A stretch of 64,000 bases of DNA. It comes from Adiantum capillus-veneris (lineage: Eukaryota; Streptophyta; Polypodiopsida; Polypodiales; Pteridaceae). A program made the position numbers and the translations under genes. Position 1 is the first letter of the stretch, and every line of letters starts with the position of its first letter. Location of the stretch: assembly GCA_014529385.2 (NCBI GenBank), contig CM043969.1, positions 19,142,446 through 19,206,445 on the forward strand, written 5' to 3'. Positions 1-12,423 of the stretch are shown here, one piece after another. Under the pieces are notes generated by a model that saw only the letters and a program-made list of their open reading frames with translations, was not told the origin of the DNA and ran no database searches.

Positions 1-197
1 TTGGCAGGGGGAAGGGTTCCAGACCCTTAAATTTAGGAAGGAACCAGAGCTTGGGACACTTTATTGGGAAGCTCAACAAAGAGACTGTCATTATATTCCA
101 TAACAAGTTTACAAGAGAACCACTGCTACCAATGCTTGCAATTAAAGCACTTGCAAAGGTTGTTGGTTCATATCAGCTTCCTCCAGGGTTAGAGAAG

Positions 198-2952
198 TTA
201 ATATTGGTGGAAAAGGAGGAAGCCATCAGAATTTTTGGATTCTTCCCTGGCCTTACTGGTTCTAGAGCTGGTTATTTTGCAACAATGGCATCCTATGTGC
301 TTGCCCACTCTGGGGACCTCAAGAGACAAATGATAGGCTACAATCCAGAACCCAATCTGCTTGTTCCTGTGTAAGGCATTTGCTAAATCTGAGTTCAGTA
401 GTGCTTTCTTTGTCATTTTTGATCTGGTTCTATGCCATATTTGTCTATAGAACCATTGGAAAACCTCAAGCAAGCTATTTGCCTTCACTGCACCTCCCCC
501 ATGTCTTGTATGCTTGAAAAACTTGGTTCTTGCTTGATAATGGGATTTCTCCATGCCTTGTGTAGACCATATGGACAGGGAGCCCCATTTCTTTACAAAC
601 CAGGGAGTGTGATTGTAAATTATATGCTAGCAAAGTAAAAGTGTGTCAATAATTAGTAAGTATGAGATTAATCATATGCTGCCAAACTAAAAGTATGTAC
701 ATATTAAAAAGGTAAGAAAATAAATAAAAAACTTACCATGTAATGTGTGAATTCCTGATCCCAAGCATCTTTCATTGCACTTCTGAAGTTATTGAGCACT
801 TTCTTGAAATTTGGCAGATCATTTTTGCCCCAGGATGTCTTATCACAGTAGGAAAATACTTTGTCTAGTGATTCCCATACCTCTGCTTTTTTATTTCTTG
901 ATGTACCTTCAAGACCATGATCTTTGATGGCATTGTGGAGAGCTTTCCACTGGTTATACTTCACATTGGATGAACCCTTCTTGGCATTTACCTTTCCTAG
1001 TTTGCCATGAAACCCTAGGAAAGCTCTGGCCTTCACACCACCAACAGATACCTTTCTAGGCACATTGTTTCCATTTGAAGACCTCTTTAGGTCTGTTTCA
1101 ATCTTAACCTTACCACTGTGAAGGCCAATTTTTGATAAAACCCCTTCAATACATTTGATTGCAGCATCTCTAGCTGCTTTTGGCTGTAACTTCCTGGCAA
1201 ACCCCACATACAGATGTACAATTTTCTCCACAATTCTGCAAAGAGCATGCAGAGTGCATATGTGGACATTAGCAAGTGGAATATTTAAAACTGCTTTGAA
1301 GTTTGGATCTTGAGTATGCCTATTGGGTGCTTTGTTCCAATTTGCAGGATTACATTCTTTTGCTGATGCCATACAATAAAGACAAGGGCTCTTTGCCATA
1401 GCTCCTTTGGAGAAATTGTACATACATTTAAGGGTTTTAAGGTCTCCTCCCATGTGCCATTCCACCCTGTAACTTCCAAACCCTTCTACTTCAAGCTCTT
1501 CCCCTAATTCTTGTGCATTAATGACTTCGGGTATTGTTGTTTGATGGAAAACCCAATCCAGAACATCAAAGTCTTCACTCTCTACTTCAAAAGCACCTAG
1601 CCACCAGACATTCTTCTCCGATTGCACGCTGAATTACCTGGTATCCTTCGGTTTCAATGCTCTGTTCATTAAAGTTATGGAAATCCTCTCAATTTTTCTG
1701 TTCTTAACAATCTCGCATTCATCATGCTTTATCACAAAATTGACAACACCATTTTCTTCTGTATGCTCCAGCTCATAGAATCTGATCATTTCCTTCTGAA
1801 GTGTCTTCAAGTCAAGGAAAATATTATTGAACTCGTCAAATTGAAGATCCCTCTTTTTACCATCACAGGTACCATGAATGTGGTGAGGCTCACCCAACAT
1901 CTCCATTATCCTCTCATTGATCTTTTTCCTTGCCTGCTGCACAATGGATGGCTTTGGAAGCAAAGAGGACTTGACTTTACATTGCTTTAACCTCGACTTC
2001 ATATTTCTGAACAGCTTGCTATAACCATCTCTGCTAATGCCTACGTTATCCATAGTATATTGCACATCCTCCTTGTCCAAGCAAGAGCTCTGCAAAAAAC
2101 CCTCAATGCACTGCTCCTTTGCCTTTTTAAACTTCTTCTCTGTGAAAATATTTTTGGCAACCTTGGGAGGTAAAACATCACAATAATGTTTAGCTGCCAT
2201 TTCCATGTTTGATGTAGAGTTTGGTTGTAGCAAAGTCCTAAATCAAAAGGTACAAAATTAACCGATTATTGATCTTGTCCAAATCACAAACAAAATAAAC
2301 AAACAGTGATCAACTAAATTAAAGTTAACTGAATATTAATCATTTAATAAAGAACAATAACATAATAATGTGGAGCAGAATCATAATACAACTTAACAAA
2401 GAAAAGTAACCTAAGCAACTTAACAATATAAAATAAGCATATATACCTTGCTGCTCTGATTCTCCTGCTGCAACCTCCTCTACCACGTCTCAAGGCTTCA
2501 ATGTTCTTTAACTTCTTTTCTCTTTGTCTGTTTCCTAACATTGTATTCTTTCTTCTAGCTTGTTTGAGCTGAGTTTGTAGCTTTTCGTTGCTCTCTTTAC
2601 ATTCCTCAAGCTGTTGTTTAAGAGTATTTATCATTTGTTTGGTCAAATGATCTTCTAACTTCAAAATATCTCTCTCTGCCGCAAGACTCTCTGTATAACC
2701 CAACAACCCTCTTTGACCATCACCCACAAATTTTATCAAAAATGAACAATTTGAGAATGGGGGAGTGCTCTTTGTCATTGCGTCCACTGGATACAATCTT
2801 CCATCAGTCCAAAGATCAATGTGTGTTTTTTTATCTTGCCGCATTGCTTCAAATATGGACGAGGACACCTCTGCACATTTGTTTCTCTTGCGCACTGGAC
2901 AATATTCTTCATTTAGCTCAATGTGTAGATGGTATAAGCTTCTCTTCTTCAT
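198..2952 (-). CDS. Three-exon transposon-like gene of an uncharacterised family, one internal stop
   Basis: Three minus-strand open blocks join across good splice sites. Exon 1 is 2952-2447 (ATG at 2952, donor AAG/GTATAT). Exon 2 is 2237-737 (acceptor TTTAG/G, donor ATG/GTAAGT). Exon 3 is 626-198 (acceptor TTGCTAG, stop TAA). The sum is 2,436 nt, exactly 812 codons, and both junctions keep frame. The N-terminal third has a charged coiled coil (about residues 95-160). Exon 2 holds a W-H-M-G-G-D-L-K motif followed by C-L-Y-C. Exon 3 opens with H-I-I-Y-N-H-T-P-W and S-T-Q-G-M-E-K. From memory, this order resembles large repetitive 'uncharacterised' proteins in cnidarians and other eukaryotes, thought to be mobile-element proteins; this is not verified. 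A single in-frame TAA at 1636-1634 interrupts exon 2, so the copy is probably inactive. No terminal inverted repeats were found. Confidence 0.6.
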
Positions 2953-3274
2953 GGAAGTCTTTTAACAGTATTTGTCAGAGATAGTACTATAGGGAAAAGC
3001 TCTGCAGATACGAGGAAGAAGACGACACAGAAAAGGTTTGTTTCAGCTTTTGGAAATTTTGAATTTTGGGCCAGAACTGACGTTTTCGTTAGTTTTGGAG
3101 GGAGTATTTTTTAGAAAACTAAAGATCCTAGAAAGATTTGACAATGACATGTTTCGGTGGAGGTAAAAAGGACGCAAACTCACCTTTTTACAAACATTTC
3201 ACTATTTTTTAAATAAAGTATATATGCTCTCTCTACATATTCTTACAGGGCACAAAAGTGACCTCAAAATTCCC

Positions 3275-3316
3275 CTAATGCTAGGAAACCCACCTTTTGT
3301 GCAAAATGGGCCATCC

Positions 3317-3395
<79 letters not shown>

Positions 3396-3900
3396 GAAAT
3401 AAATTCAACCGTCAACCTCGTCCAAGAGAAGGAGGAGGAAATCAAAGACCTCAAGGAAGAGCCCAAGTCAACCAAGCTCAAGGGGCTAGAGACGAGGGAA
3501 ATCAAGCAAATGCATATTTTCATGCTATGATCAAACATCAAGGAGTGAATGAACAATTTTTAGTAATTCAAACCCCACCAGAGTATCAAGGTAACCATTT
3601 TACCTTATTGATTGATTCTGGGAGTACCCATTCTTTCATCTCTTCCAGAAACCTCATTTTGCATGAGCCCACCCTGATTCAAACCTTACAGTGGAAAATT
3701 AGCTATGGGTAGGAAAGTCAGGTTTTCTACTTCAGTAGATAACTTGAATTTAGTTTTGGATGGTCACAATACTTTAGCTCACTTTAGAGTCTTACCCATA
3801 GGAGTCTATGATGGAATTCTAGGAATGGATTGGCTTAAGGCCAATGATGCTATGTTTTCTATTGAGTCCCTTCTTCTTTTGACCTTTAAAGATCCGTAGA
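3275..3900 (+). pseudogene. Ty3/gypsy gag C-terminus and protease fragment
   Basis: The plus strand reads N-P-P-F-V-Q-N-G, then about 26 asparagines encoded by a CAA repeat, then a basic Q/G/R-rich linker typical of a gag C-terminus. It continues into a retropepsin with L-I-D-S-G-S-T-H-S-F-I, where D is the catalytic aspartate. The frame is lost near 3,705, after which D-G-I-L-G-M-D-W-L, the usual C-terminal protease signature, is readable in another frame. The similarity stops near 3,900, before any reverse transcriptase. The zinc knuckle normally found before the protease is not visible. This is a dead fragment; its parent family also left a trace at 15.6-16.4 kb. Confidence 0.75.
3316..3393 (+). 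repeat. (CAA)26 microsatellite inside gag
   Basis: There are 26 uninterrupted CAA units. In the gag frame they code for polyasparagine, so the expansion kept the frame. Confidence 0.95.
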
Positions 3901-5016
3901 AGTGAGCTTGGCTGGCAATCTTAGGCCTATGGGCTAGTGCTTTTGCCAATAGCCTAGTCTTTATTACCTCATTGACTTGCAAATCAACAAGCACATCCTT
4001 GTCTTCAAGCCACGTCATGTGCTCGTCTTCTATCACGTTCCCTTCTTGATTTTTTTAGGGCTCTACTACTTCATCTTTAATTCTTTGGTTTTCAATATCT
4101 TGATCTTTTGACCCTAGGCCCTATTCTTGTTATAGGCTTGGATGCAGTGCACAAACTTGGGCCATGCTCTAGGGTCCATCACTTTCACATATTTCTTCAG
4201 CTTGAATTAGCGGACTTGAAACCTTTGGAAGTCTTTGGTGAGTTTTCAATTTTGAAGCTTTGAGGAGATCTTAAATGTTTTCTGCCCAAAGACTGCTGAT
4301 GTGAAGTAGTCCTTATATTTAGAGGTCCTATGCCTTTGGTCAGCTCGTGGAAACAACCTTTGTGTTGAAGTAGCACTGAATGCTAGTTAAAGCTACTTCT
4401 TGCAAGAATGAGCTTTAGGATAAGGAGGCTTGAGGTCTTTCTCACAATAAATGACCCCTAATTTGGGGCTCCAAGGTCCTAAACCCTTTGATGGCATGAC
4501 ATAGGGACGTCCGCAGACACAACTACGGCTATGAGCTTAATTGAACTTGAATGTCACATTCGGAAGCCTATAGGCTATATATTGGGTATCCTATCCAAGT
4601 GGGCAAAGCCCAAAAGATATAGTGTTGAATTTGGCTTGGTGTAGAGAATGCATGCGTGCGCCCGCACACACACAATTTTATTAAAGAAACTTGAATAGAA
4701 AATGATGTCCAAATGCAAATGTTGAGGGCTCTATGGAAATCTCTTGAGTACTTTGGAGTGGGTTGAGCAATGCAAGAGAAAGGTAAATCTAGGAAAAATA
4801 TTTGAGAATGCAAATTGATGAAAAATGGGGCTAAGCAAAAGCACTCTAATGACTCAAAAATGAAGTCAATCAAGTAAACCGCACATTGGCCATTCCAAAA
4901 TGACATAACTGGAACCAATTGAGGGCTGATCAATGAGCTAATCAATTGGGTTATTGATAAATGTGAACATGCAAGGTATATGCTAGATAATGTGCCTAAG
5001 TTCTCCCTAATTAGCC
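3901..5016. other. Stretch without recognisable gene
   Basis: No convincing coding, RNA or structured repeat signal is seen. A short CA/GC-rich patch lies near 4,655-4,675. The stretch sits between the truncated gypsy fragment and the LINE relic and is probably old decayed repeat DNA. Confidence 0.5.
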
Positions 5017-5685
5017 ATGGAGGGTAGTTCTAAGACTATGGGTGAGGTCGGAAATATAGTCCTAGGCCAAAAGGAAATGACTAGACTAATTAGCCATTTT
5101 AGCAAAATTATGGGTCAACCAAAAGTTTACTCACAAGTGATCAAGGATGTTAGATCTTCATTGCTTAGAAATTTCAAAATTAGTGTGTCTCCTAAAGAAG
5201 CAAAAGCCTTGGAAAGACTCATATCAAAGGATGAATTTCAGACTACCTTGAAAATAATGAATAAGAAAAAGTCTTTGGGATGGGATGGCATGACAAAATA
5301 ATTCTTGAGTTTTGGAAAGATCTTAGTTTCCCAATAACTCACATGGTGAACAAGTCTTTGTTAGAAAGGGAAAAATGGATTATAGCAAGAGAAAAGGGCT
5401 GATCAATCCTATCCCAAAATCAGTTTTCTACCTAGACTAAAACATTGGTAGCCTATGTCAATGAGTACAATGGCTTACAACATTATTGCCAGGGCTATAC
5501 CTCTTAAGCTTGCTCCAATCCTAGAAAATGTGATCACCCCCTATCAAGATGGACTCATCAAAGAAAGATCGATCTATGGCAAAATTTTGGTAGCAATGAT
5601 TGGCATCGTGTATGCAAATTTAAGCAAGCAAGAATGCATCCTTCTCCAACTCAACCTAGACAAGGCAAGCTTTCATGAGGCGTAG
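5017..5685 (+). pseudogene. LINE (L1-like) reverse transcriptase relic
   Basis: Two open blocks (5017-5301 and 5455-5685) are in shifted frames. The first ends with K-K-K-S-L-G-W-D-G-M, matching the conserved 'K-S-P-G-x-D-G' of plant non-LTR reverse transcriptases. The second carries a degraded R-P-I-S-L block, then I-I-A-R-A-I-P-L-K-L-A-P-I-L, Y-Q-D-G-L-I-K-E-R-S-I and L-L-Q-L-N-L-D-K-A. These are the fingers/palm motifs up to the first catalytic aspartate (D in L-D-K-A). The region between them has several stops. No endonuclease domain or YADD box is visible, so it is a short dead internal fragment. Confidence 0.65.
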
Positions 5686-6049
5686 GGATTTGGGCCCCAT
5701 GATGTGTGCAATAGTTCACCCTAGGAGAGGATAGCAAATGTTTGCAACTACATTAGGCTCTAAGTGCAACATCAAAAAATCAAGATTGATTTTTCTCATT
5801 GGAAATGGGTCCTTTGATCCCGCCAAATGGTAGGGGGAGATTATTTCAAAATGCAAAGTGTACAAACAACTCAGTGCACCACTTGGGGGTGGAAATATTA
5901 GACAAGCAAAGATTTGAAAGGGTATTGAGAAAAATTAACTATTCATGTAATTGACTTCTAGAGATTTTCTACAAAGAGAGGAAAAATTCCTAGCATCTTT
6001 AAGGATCCATTCATTTCCATTTTCCATTTAAATGGAAACTATTTTTTTG

Positions 6050-6930
6050 CCAGTAATTCACAAGCTTCGTCATCTCCCAAATATACATACCCAAAATTAC
6101 CTTTGATATAACCTTGTAAATACTTCCTGTGGAGTGCTGCATGGAATGAAGCCCTAGAGTCTATTGCTCCCTTCCTAGCAATTTCACAAGCTTCATCATC
6201 TCCCAAATACACATACCCAATATTACCTTTGGTATAACCTTGTAAATACTTCTTGTGGGGTGTTGCATGGAATGAAGTCCTAGAGTCTACTACTTAGGAC
6301 TTTGACACATTGTCAAATGAAAGAATAAAAGCATTTTACTCTACTTTACTTGCCACATTGGCCTTTGATATTGGCTTGCTATCTTGAGACTCCAGATCCT
6401 TCTTCTTGGGCCAACAATCCTTTTTGATGGGGGATCTTCTTGTCACAATTTTTAGAAATGACTTTATCCATGACTTGCTATGCCTTGAGATATCTCTATT
6501 TCTTTGGTTCTTGACTCTCCCCCTTGATCTTCCTCTAGTTTCTACTGACACCCACACCATTGTCAAACATTAGAGAAGGCTATCCCAACTATCTAGTAAA
6601 GAGAATATTATTAGGAGAGTGGAATTCATCATCAAAGGTTTCTCTCACCGATCAAAGTTGACTTATGCTGGTGTTGCACTCATTTAAATGTTCTACAACC
6701 AAACCATTCTCTTTGAGAAATTGCTTCATGAGAAATACCTTGTTTGATGTCGATGGTTTGTTACAGAGGGCACCAAAGAACTTTATCAAGTCCTTCGTGG
6801 TCTTTATCTTTAAAATGTTGAATGCCACCATTGATACCAAGAAAAGAGAAATTATTCCCAGTGCCTTTTGATCAAGGAAATTCCAAGATTCATCTGCCAT
6901 TGTTGCAGGCTTCATTGCAAGGTCTCACAT
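6050..6930 (-). mobile_element. Ty1/copia gag and protease relic
   Basis: The minus strand from 6915 reads a copia gag: A-L-G-I-I-S-L-F-L-V, a T-K-D-L-I-K-F-F-G-A-L block, then N-K-V-F-L-M-K-Q-F, which fits the UBN2-type gag fold. At about 6430-6400 the remains of a zinc knuckle appear (I-K-K-D-C-W). From 6300 downward a copia protease is readable twice: D-S-R followed by S-F-H-A-x-P-H and L-G-D-D-E-A-C-E. The protease aspartate is kept but the usual D-S-G is D-S-R. Integrase and RT are absent. Frames are broken in several places. Confidence 0.65.
6055..6298. repeat. Tandem duplication of about 125 bp inside copia protease
   Basis: Two adjacent copies begin at about 6055 and 6180 with TTCACAAGCTTC[GA]TCATC and both run to a 'CATGGAATGAAG[CT]CCTAGAGTCTA' end. 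They differ at scattered positions. Each copy holds one protease core on the minus strand. Confidence 0.85.
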
Positions 6931-7004
6931 AGCCCACATGACTTAGATCACCTCCTGGATTCACATTTTCCATACCATCAAGGAGTCAGATCTCTATTGA
7001 GATC

Positions 7005-8270
7005 ATGGCAGAGGCGAGGGAAGATATGGAGTGTATGAGGCCAAGCCTTACCAATACATACCTAGAGTTACCATGCACAGAGATAGCCACATCACATTCC
7101 TTGACTGCTACTAGTACACATGCTAGAGAGGCTGTAGAAACTATACCACAAACCACAAGCACACCGGCCATTGATCTTACTAGATCACATGCATCAGATG
7201 TATTGACAAGACATAGATCACCACCTTTAGACGTCACACATGCACCGCTTGAGCATAGAGTTGCCATGATGATCAGAGAGCACCATACTGAGCTTGTGCT
7301 ACATATCGTAGGCTATAGAGGAGTTATGCCTTGGGTTGTTGACCTTGATGGACATTCTTACACTAGAGGCACCTTCTCAGATGAAATTGACCCTTTGATA
7401 TTGTAGGTAGTTAGAGTTCAAAGATGTCACCTTGGTTCGATTAAGTAGATCAAGGGCACATACATGTCCTTGCCGATCAACCCATATGATGTTGTAGATA
7501 GAGTACATTCTGATGATTGTCTAGACACCCAGGTACATCCTAGGATAGTGCAGTTACATAGACGTGAGCACATTTTGAACTATGTTGATGATTACAGACG
7601 TAGATATAGACGAGAGCAGACCACAAGATGCCATGAGAATTATGGTATATCTTGTTGGAGATCCTCACAATAGGATTTATAGACACACAAATGGCACCCA
7701 ATATTCCTTGATTATTGGTTTTCCCTATTCCCTATGGCATGGCCAAGATCATGTAGTGGTGACCACATAAAGCCAACACACACGTGATGGAAAGACTACC
7801 CCTACCAGGTCACCTCCCAAATATCCATCACATAGACATATTTTGTCTCAGAGCACAATTGATCAGTTGAGGTCTCGAGTGGTTGAGATGAAGGAGACGA
7901 ATGCCCAGATTGATGACATGACGAGTACACCAAAGAGCACAATGGAGCCAACTAGAGTGACTATTCTAGAGGTCTCTACTTGTTCTTTAGAGGATGTATA
8001 GCCTAGTGAGATTGCTTCTACACCAAAGAAGAGACATGAGCCAATAGAGATAGATAGCATACCAGATTCTACACATGTTGATGATTTCAGTGCACCTATC
8101 ATAGAGGTAGATGTCCCATTAGAATCTACATATGAGGAGATTGATGATGCACATGATCATGATAGATTTGTGTCACATGAGGCTTTAGTTTTGACGAGCG
8201 ACACGAGTTGTACAATGAGAGATGAGCTACACTTGCTAGCCACTACTTTGTAGATAGATAGAACCATGCT
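7005..8270 (+). pseudogene. Decayed T/H/R-rich coding stretch, unknown family (copy 1)
   Basis: An open block of 133 codons (7005-7406) and shorter ones after it in the same strand are interrupted by many TAG/TGA codons. The composition is rich in Thr, His, Arg and Asp. A block reading R-E-H-I-L-N-Y-V-D-D-Y-R-R-R-Y lies near 7,565-7,615. A diverged version of the block (E-Y-V-D-N-C-E-H-R-Y) occurs near 9,010, so the two stretches are probably old paralogous copies. No known domain is recognised. Association with an LTR element is inferred only from the second copy's W-V-P-R motif. Confidence 0.35.
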
Positions 8271-8829
8271 AGTCTTGTGTGGTGAGAGGATGAGCTTATG
8301 CATATTTAATGATTTGAGCCGATCGAGTTTCAGTGAGAAACTCCATCAGGAAGAGAATGGAGTCTAGGAGGGACTCTTTATTTGGCGTTTTAAGGGAGTC
8401 AAACTTTAGTATTAAGAAAGAAATCAAAGGACAACTTTTGAATTTAAACAGGAAAAACGGCTAGTTTTAAATTTCCCCCCCATAATGAAATTAAAAATCT
8501 AGCAGGAAAAAGTATATCATGTAGCATACCTATGGAATGAGCTCGGTGTGTAGATTCTAGATCTATAATCTCCGCTCAAATCGGGGATCATATGTAGGAG
8601 TTATGGAAGGCCATAAGTCACAAAGGTGTCCACCCCCTTTTTGGAGGGAAAGGTGTATCCTTTGACCATCCTTACACCTCTCTTACACACCCACCATTCT
8701 TGCACACATGACATACATCTATTCATCGTCAAAATGTTAATCACCTCCATAAGCTCATGGCAAATAAAGAGGCCCTCCTAGACCCAATCCTCTTTCCTAA
8801 TGTCAAATTATTTGTTCAAGCTCCTCCCG
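8271..8829. other. Spacer without recognisable gene
   Basis: AT-rich spacer between the two decayed coding stretches. Nothing with coding or structural character was recognised. Confidence 0.4.
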
Positions 8830-10200
8830 CACATCAGCTAATGCGAGTTAGGCCTAGTCTAGGCATGCCAGAGACTAGTATGATGCAACATACTTGCCGA
8901 TGTTTGAGATCGACTTACGAACCATAGAGCCTTTATCTTACAATGAGTCCCTAGATATGCATACTCATTTGACATTGGTAGATTTGTATAGACTTGATAA
9001 TGCCTAGGAATATGTTGACAATTGCGAACATAGGTACACACGAGACTCTAGCACATCTGGAGAGTTACCTCCAAGTGTGAGTGCCATGCTTCTGTTTGAC
9101 CAAGATCCTTGAGAGCGAGTATATAGAGGCACTGATCATGCCATCCATGTGTTGACTGTCGGATTGAGATACACACCCACACCATTGATTGATGAAGCAC
9201 GTTATACAACTAGACTACCTACAACAACTCTGGCCCAGCCAGGTCATAGATCACCTCCTAGACCCATGAGTGGTTGTGAGCCTCCACGAGAGATTCCTAG
9301 GACTATGCCACCCCTTGGATGTAACTATAGATCTTAGACTACCACAAAGTGAGCTTCATAGCTTAGATCACCATGAGACTGATGACATAGAGCCGACATG
9401 TGCTGCTTACCATCTTGAGACATAGGAGAGTGACACATTATTGAGAGACTTACCTATAGAGAAGCCACATCATGCAGATGTTCCCATAGATCCATATATT
9501 CTTGCAGAGACATGACCACATACCCCGATCATAGAGCGGGTGAATACAACTTGTGAGACATTGTCACATCAGGTTCCTACAAACCATGTTGATGAGACCA
9601 TAGTAGATACTACACCTCAGATATCAGAGCCATTGGAGCCTAGTTTAGCCTCTACACCCCAGTGTACTGCTACTTTAGCAGGGCACATGAGGTTTGCTAG
9701 CCATAGCTCAACTCATAGAGCTTACCATAGGACTAGATAAATATTAAGTTCCCCATATAGAGCTTCATCATTGATGTTTGTCAAGGGACGACACACTTGT
9801 GTGGATAGCAAGCCATAGAGCACACGATGGTGCATCGCAGGGATGGATAGCTTCTAAACAGTCACTAGAGGCACAAGGATTTTATGAGGGACATAGACAG
9901 GTTTGGGTTCCTAGAGGTCATGTGGTAGCACACCCTACAATGATTGCTCATAGTTCTTTTACGCTTCCTACAGCAGATACATCACAATAGAGATGTATGG
10001 TAGAGGGACCACGGTATGATACAAGACGTTCATGATGACGACATTGGCCATCTACTACGAGACAGTCTAGACCTAGAGTTCGATGAGCTAGACAGTCACA
10101 ACCACATGTGAGGAGAGCTTGCATTGTTTTTGCTATAGATTCTACTATCCATATGGAGCTAGGTGCTAGCTAGACGAGGACCATTAGACAGAGAGCTAGG
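8830..10200 (+). pseudogene. Decayed coding stretch with W-V-P-R accessory-protein motif (copy 2)
   Basis: Plus-strand blocks are separated by stops. The last (9778-9990) reads V-W-I-A-S, G-W-I-A-S-K, then L-E-A-Q-G-F-Y-E-G and Q-V-W-V-P-R. This matches the C-terminal accessory protein of the minus-strand gypsy element near 43.9 kb (R-W-I-P-K, L-E-A-Q-G-Y-Y-D-G, I-W-V-P-K) in order and spacing. The stretch is therefore probably a relic of the same kind of post-integrase ORF. Upstream parts are Thr/Pro/His rich and unrecognised. No intact pol remains next to it. Confidence 0.4.
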
Positions 10201-11470
10201 AGATTGTAGCTTTTTTTGTTTGAAGAGAGTTCTGTTTCCCCTCCTAGTTGCATTAGACCCTTGATTTGTGCAGATTGACTATGGTGCACTAGACATATGC
10301 ACATATACTAGAGGTACTTTTTTTCCTTTGGGTTTCTTCCCCTCTAGGCATCTAGGTATGAGACCTTAGTACTGAATTTCTTTTTATTTGTATTTAGGTA
10401 ATAAAAACTCTCATTTCTATGCTGACACACCTTTTTAGGTGGTAGTGTTTTGTGTAGCATAGATGGACTTTAGCTTTTACATAGCATGGATAGATTGAGC
10501 TTCAATATCACATGTTTGCTTCCACATCTATTAGGGAGACACATCACATACTTCCAGGTGTACTACTTTCCACGATTCATGTTTGTGGACAATTATATTT
10601 GGTGATTGTGGTTTTCCATGGTTTGATTGAGTGCATTTAGTTATGTTTGCTATTTACCATCATAGTATAAACTTGTCCTTGCTTCAGTTAATTGACTTAG
10701 AGTTCAGTTTTATAGACGAGCCTTGAGGTTAGGAGGCTGTGACTTAGGTTAACTCATTTACTTGACTACTAGTCCTAGTTGGTAAGATTATTTGAGTGTT
10801 TGAGACCTTAGGAGTGTTCTAAGCATAAAGAGTCTTGCTCATTTGAACAATAAAGAACACTAGTGAGAATACAAAGGAAATGAAAGCAAAAAAAAAAAGT
10901 GCCACAAATGTAAAATCTTGAGCTGGAAGAGAAATCCCGGTTTGATTTGGTTCTTCACTCACGTGTATTGCCTATGGTACTAAAGCCCTAGAGGTTCTCA
11001 GTGTGGGTGATTTTCTTCGAGAAGCAAAAAGCCCTCGGCATACAAAATAAGCACACACGTCAAATGACTTTGAATCAATGTGAGAGAAGAAAAAGAAAAA
11101 AGGAAAGCAAGAAAAATGAAATGAAAAGGCTTCCATTGAGCTTCAAGTGAAAAACTCAAGCTTTTGTTTGGAGTTCTGAGAGTTAGTTAGCTAATTAAAG
11201 TTGAAAATTACAAATAGGGTTAGTTAGCGCTAGAGGTTCTCAGTGTGGGCGCTAATGAGAATCAACCAATTCCCATGTCTCATTAATGGGAATCAACCAA
11301 GATACCTCATTTTTGTGAAAGGAAATGAAAGAAAGGGGAGGGGGGCACTATGCAAACATGGCTTTCTACAAAGCAAAAGAGAAGGTGTTCAATATTTTTT
11401 TTTTGGTTTTTCGATGTTGTTGTGATTGAGGAAGTGCTCTAGAAGGTTCTCCAGTATAGGCGGCGATTTC

Positions 11471-11471
<1 letters not shown>

Positions 11472-11516
<45 letters not shown>
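11472..11516. repeat. (TG)n microsatellite
   Basis: Uninterrupted TG dinucleotides over about 45 bp. Confidence 0.95.
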
Positions 11517-11519
<3 letters not shown>

Positions 11520-12359
11520 CTAGGCCTAGTTCCTACAACGTTAAAACTTTCAAAAATTCCCCAAATGCCCTTGTATCTATTTTGGTTGGATTGTTCACGA
11601 TTTTCTGGTCTTTATCCCTTGACAATTGAGATTTGTTATTGAGAGCTAAGAATAAAATTTCGCAAATTACCTCGCAAAAAGGGACAATTATGTCGAAAAA
11701 TAATGAAGCAAATCATCTTGTATTGATAGAAAACTAGTCTTATTAATTTCAAAACCATGCATATTTTGGGGATTTTGGAGAGTTTGAAGGGCGTTTTGGG
11801 GATTTATGACAAACTATCGAGGGTATATTGGGAATTTTTGAAATTTGAGGGGTGTTTTGGGAATTTCCACAAATTAGAGGGGTATTTTGGTAACTTTTTG
11901 TAAAACTTCTTTTCTTCTCTCTCGCAAAGTAATGGAGAGGATGTCTCCCTCTCTCTCTCACGCAAAGCGAGCGGAGTAGGGTGGCACACATTTCTTTTTC
12001 ATGGGAATATGACAAGATGCTAATGGAAGGTAAAGCAAATGAAAGAAAAAAGGAGGGAGGGGGAATGCACATGGCCGAAGAAGTCGGATGGAGTGTCAGC
12101 TCTGGTGCGCTATATCACAAGAATATGATGCAAGGAGTTGACTCGCTACAACCTTCAGTGAATTGCCTTGTGGCACGTCAGGGGGGGCATCCAAGGGATG
12201 GGTGCCAACCAAAGGAGAAATTTGGGTTTTTTATATAGCGTGTTGTTACTCCGTGAGGTGGGTTGTGGCCTACGCGCAGAGGGTTTATCCGTTACTGTCA
12301 GGTCGCGAGCCATTAACGTGAATCAACACGGATGCAATCCATCCTAGCCTAGACCCGAC

Positions 12360-12380
12360 GGGGGGGGGGGGGGGGGGGGG
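12360..12380. repeat. 21-bp homopolymer of G
   Basis: Uninterrupted G run just after a CCCGAC context. It could form a G-quadruplex or be an assembly/sequencing weak point. Confidence 0.9.
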
Positions 12381-12421
12381 TGAAATGGACACGTGGGCAT
12401 AGTAGCAGACAAGAGTGCAAC

Positions 12422-12423
<2 letters not shown>

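Noticed and set aside
51-374. Plus-strand open frame of 107 codons open from the window start
   Set aside because: It lies antisense over exon 3 of the minus-strand gene, whose splice sites and frame are far better supported. No domain is visible.
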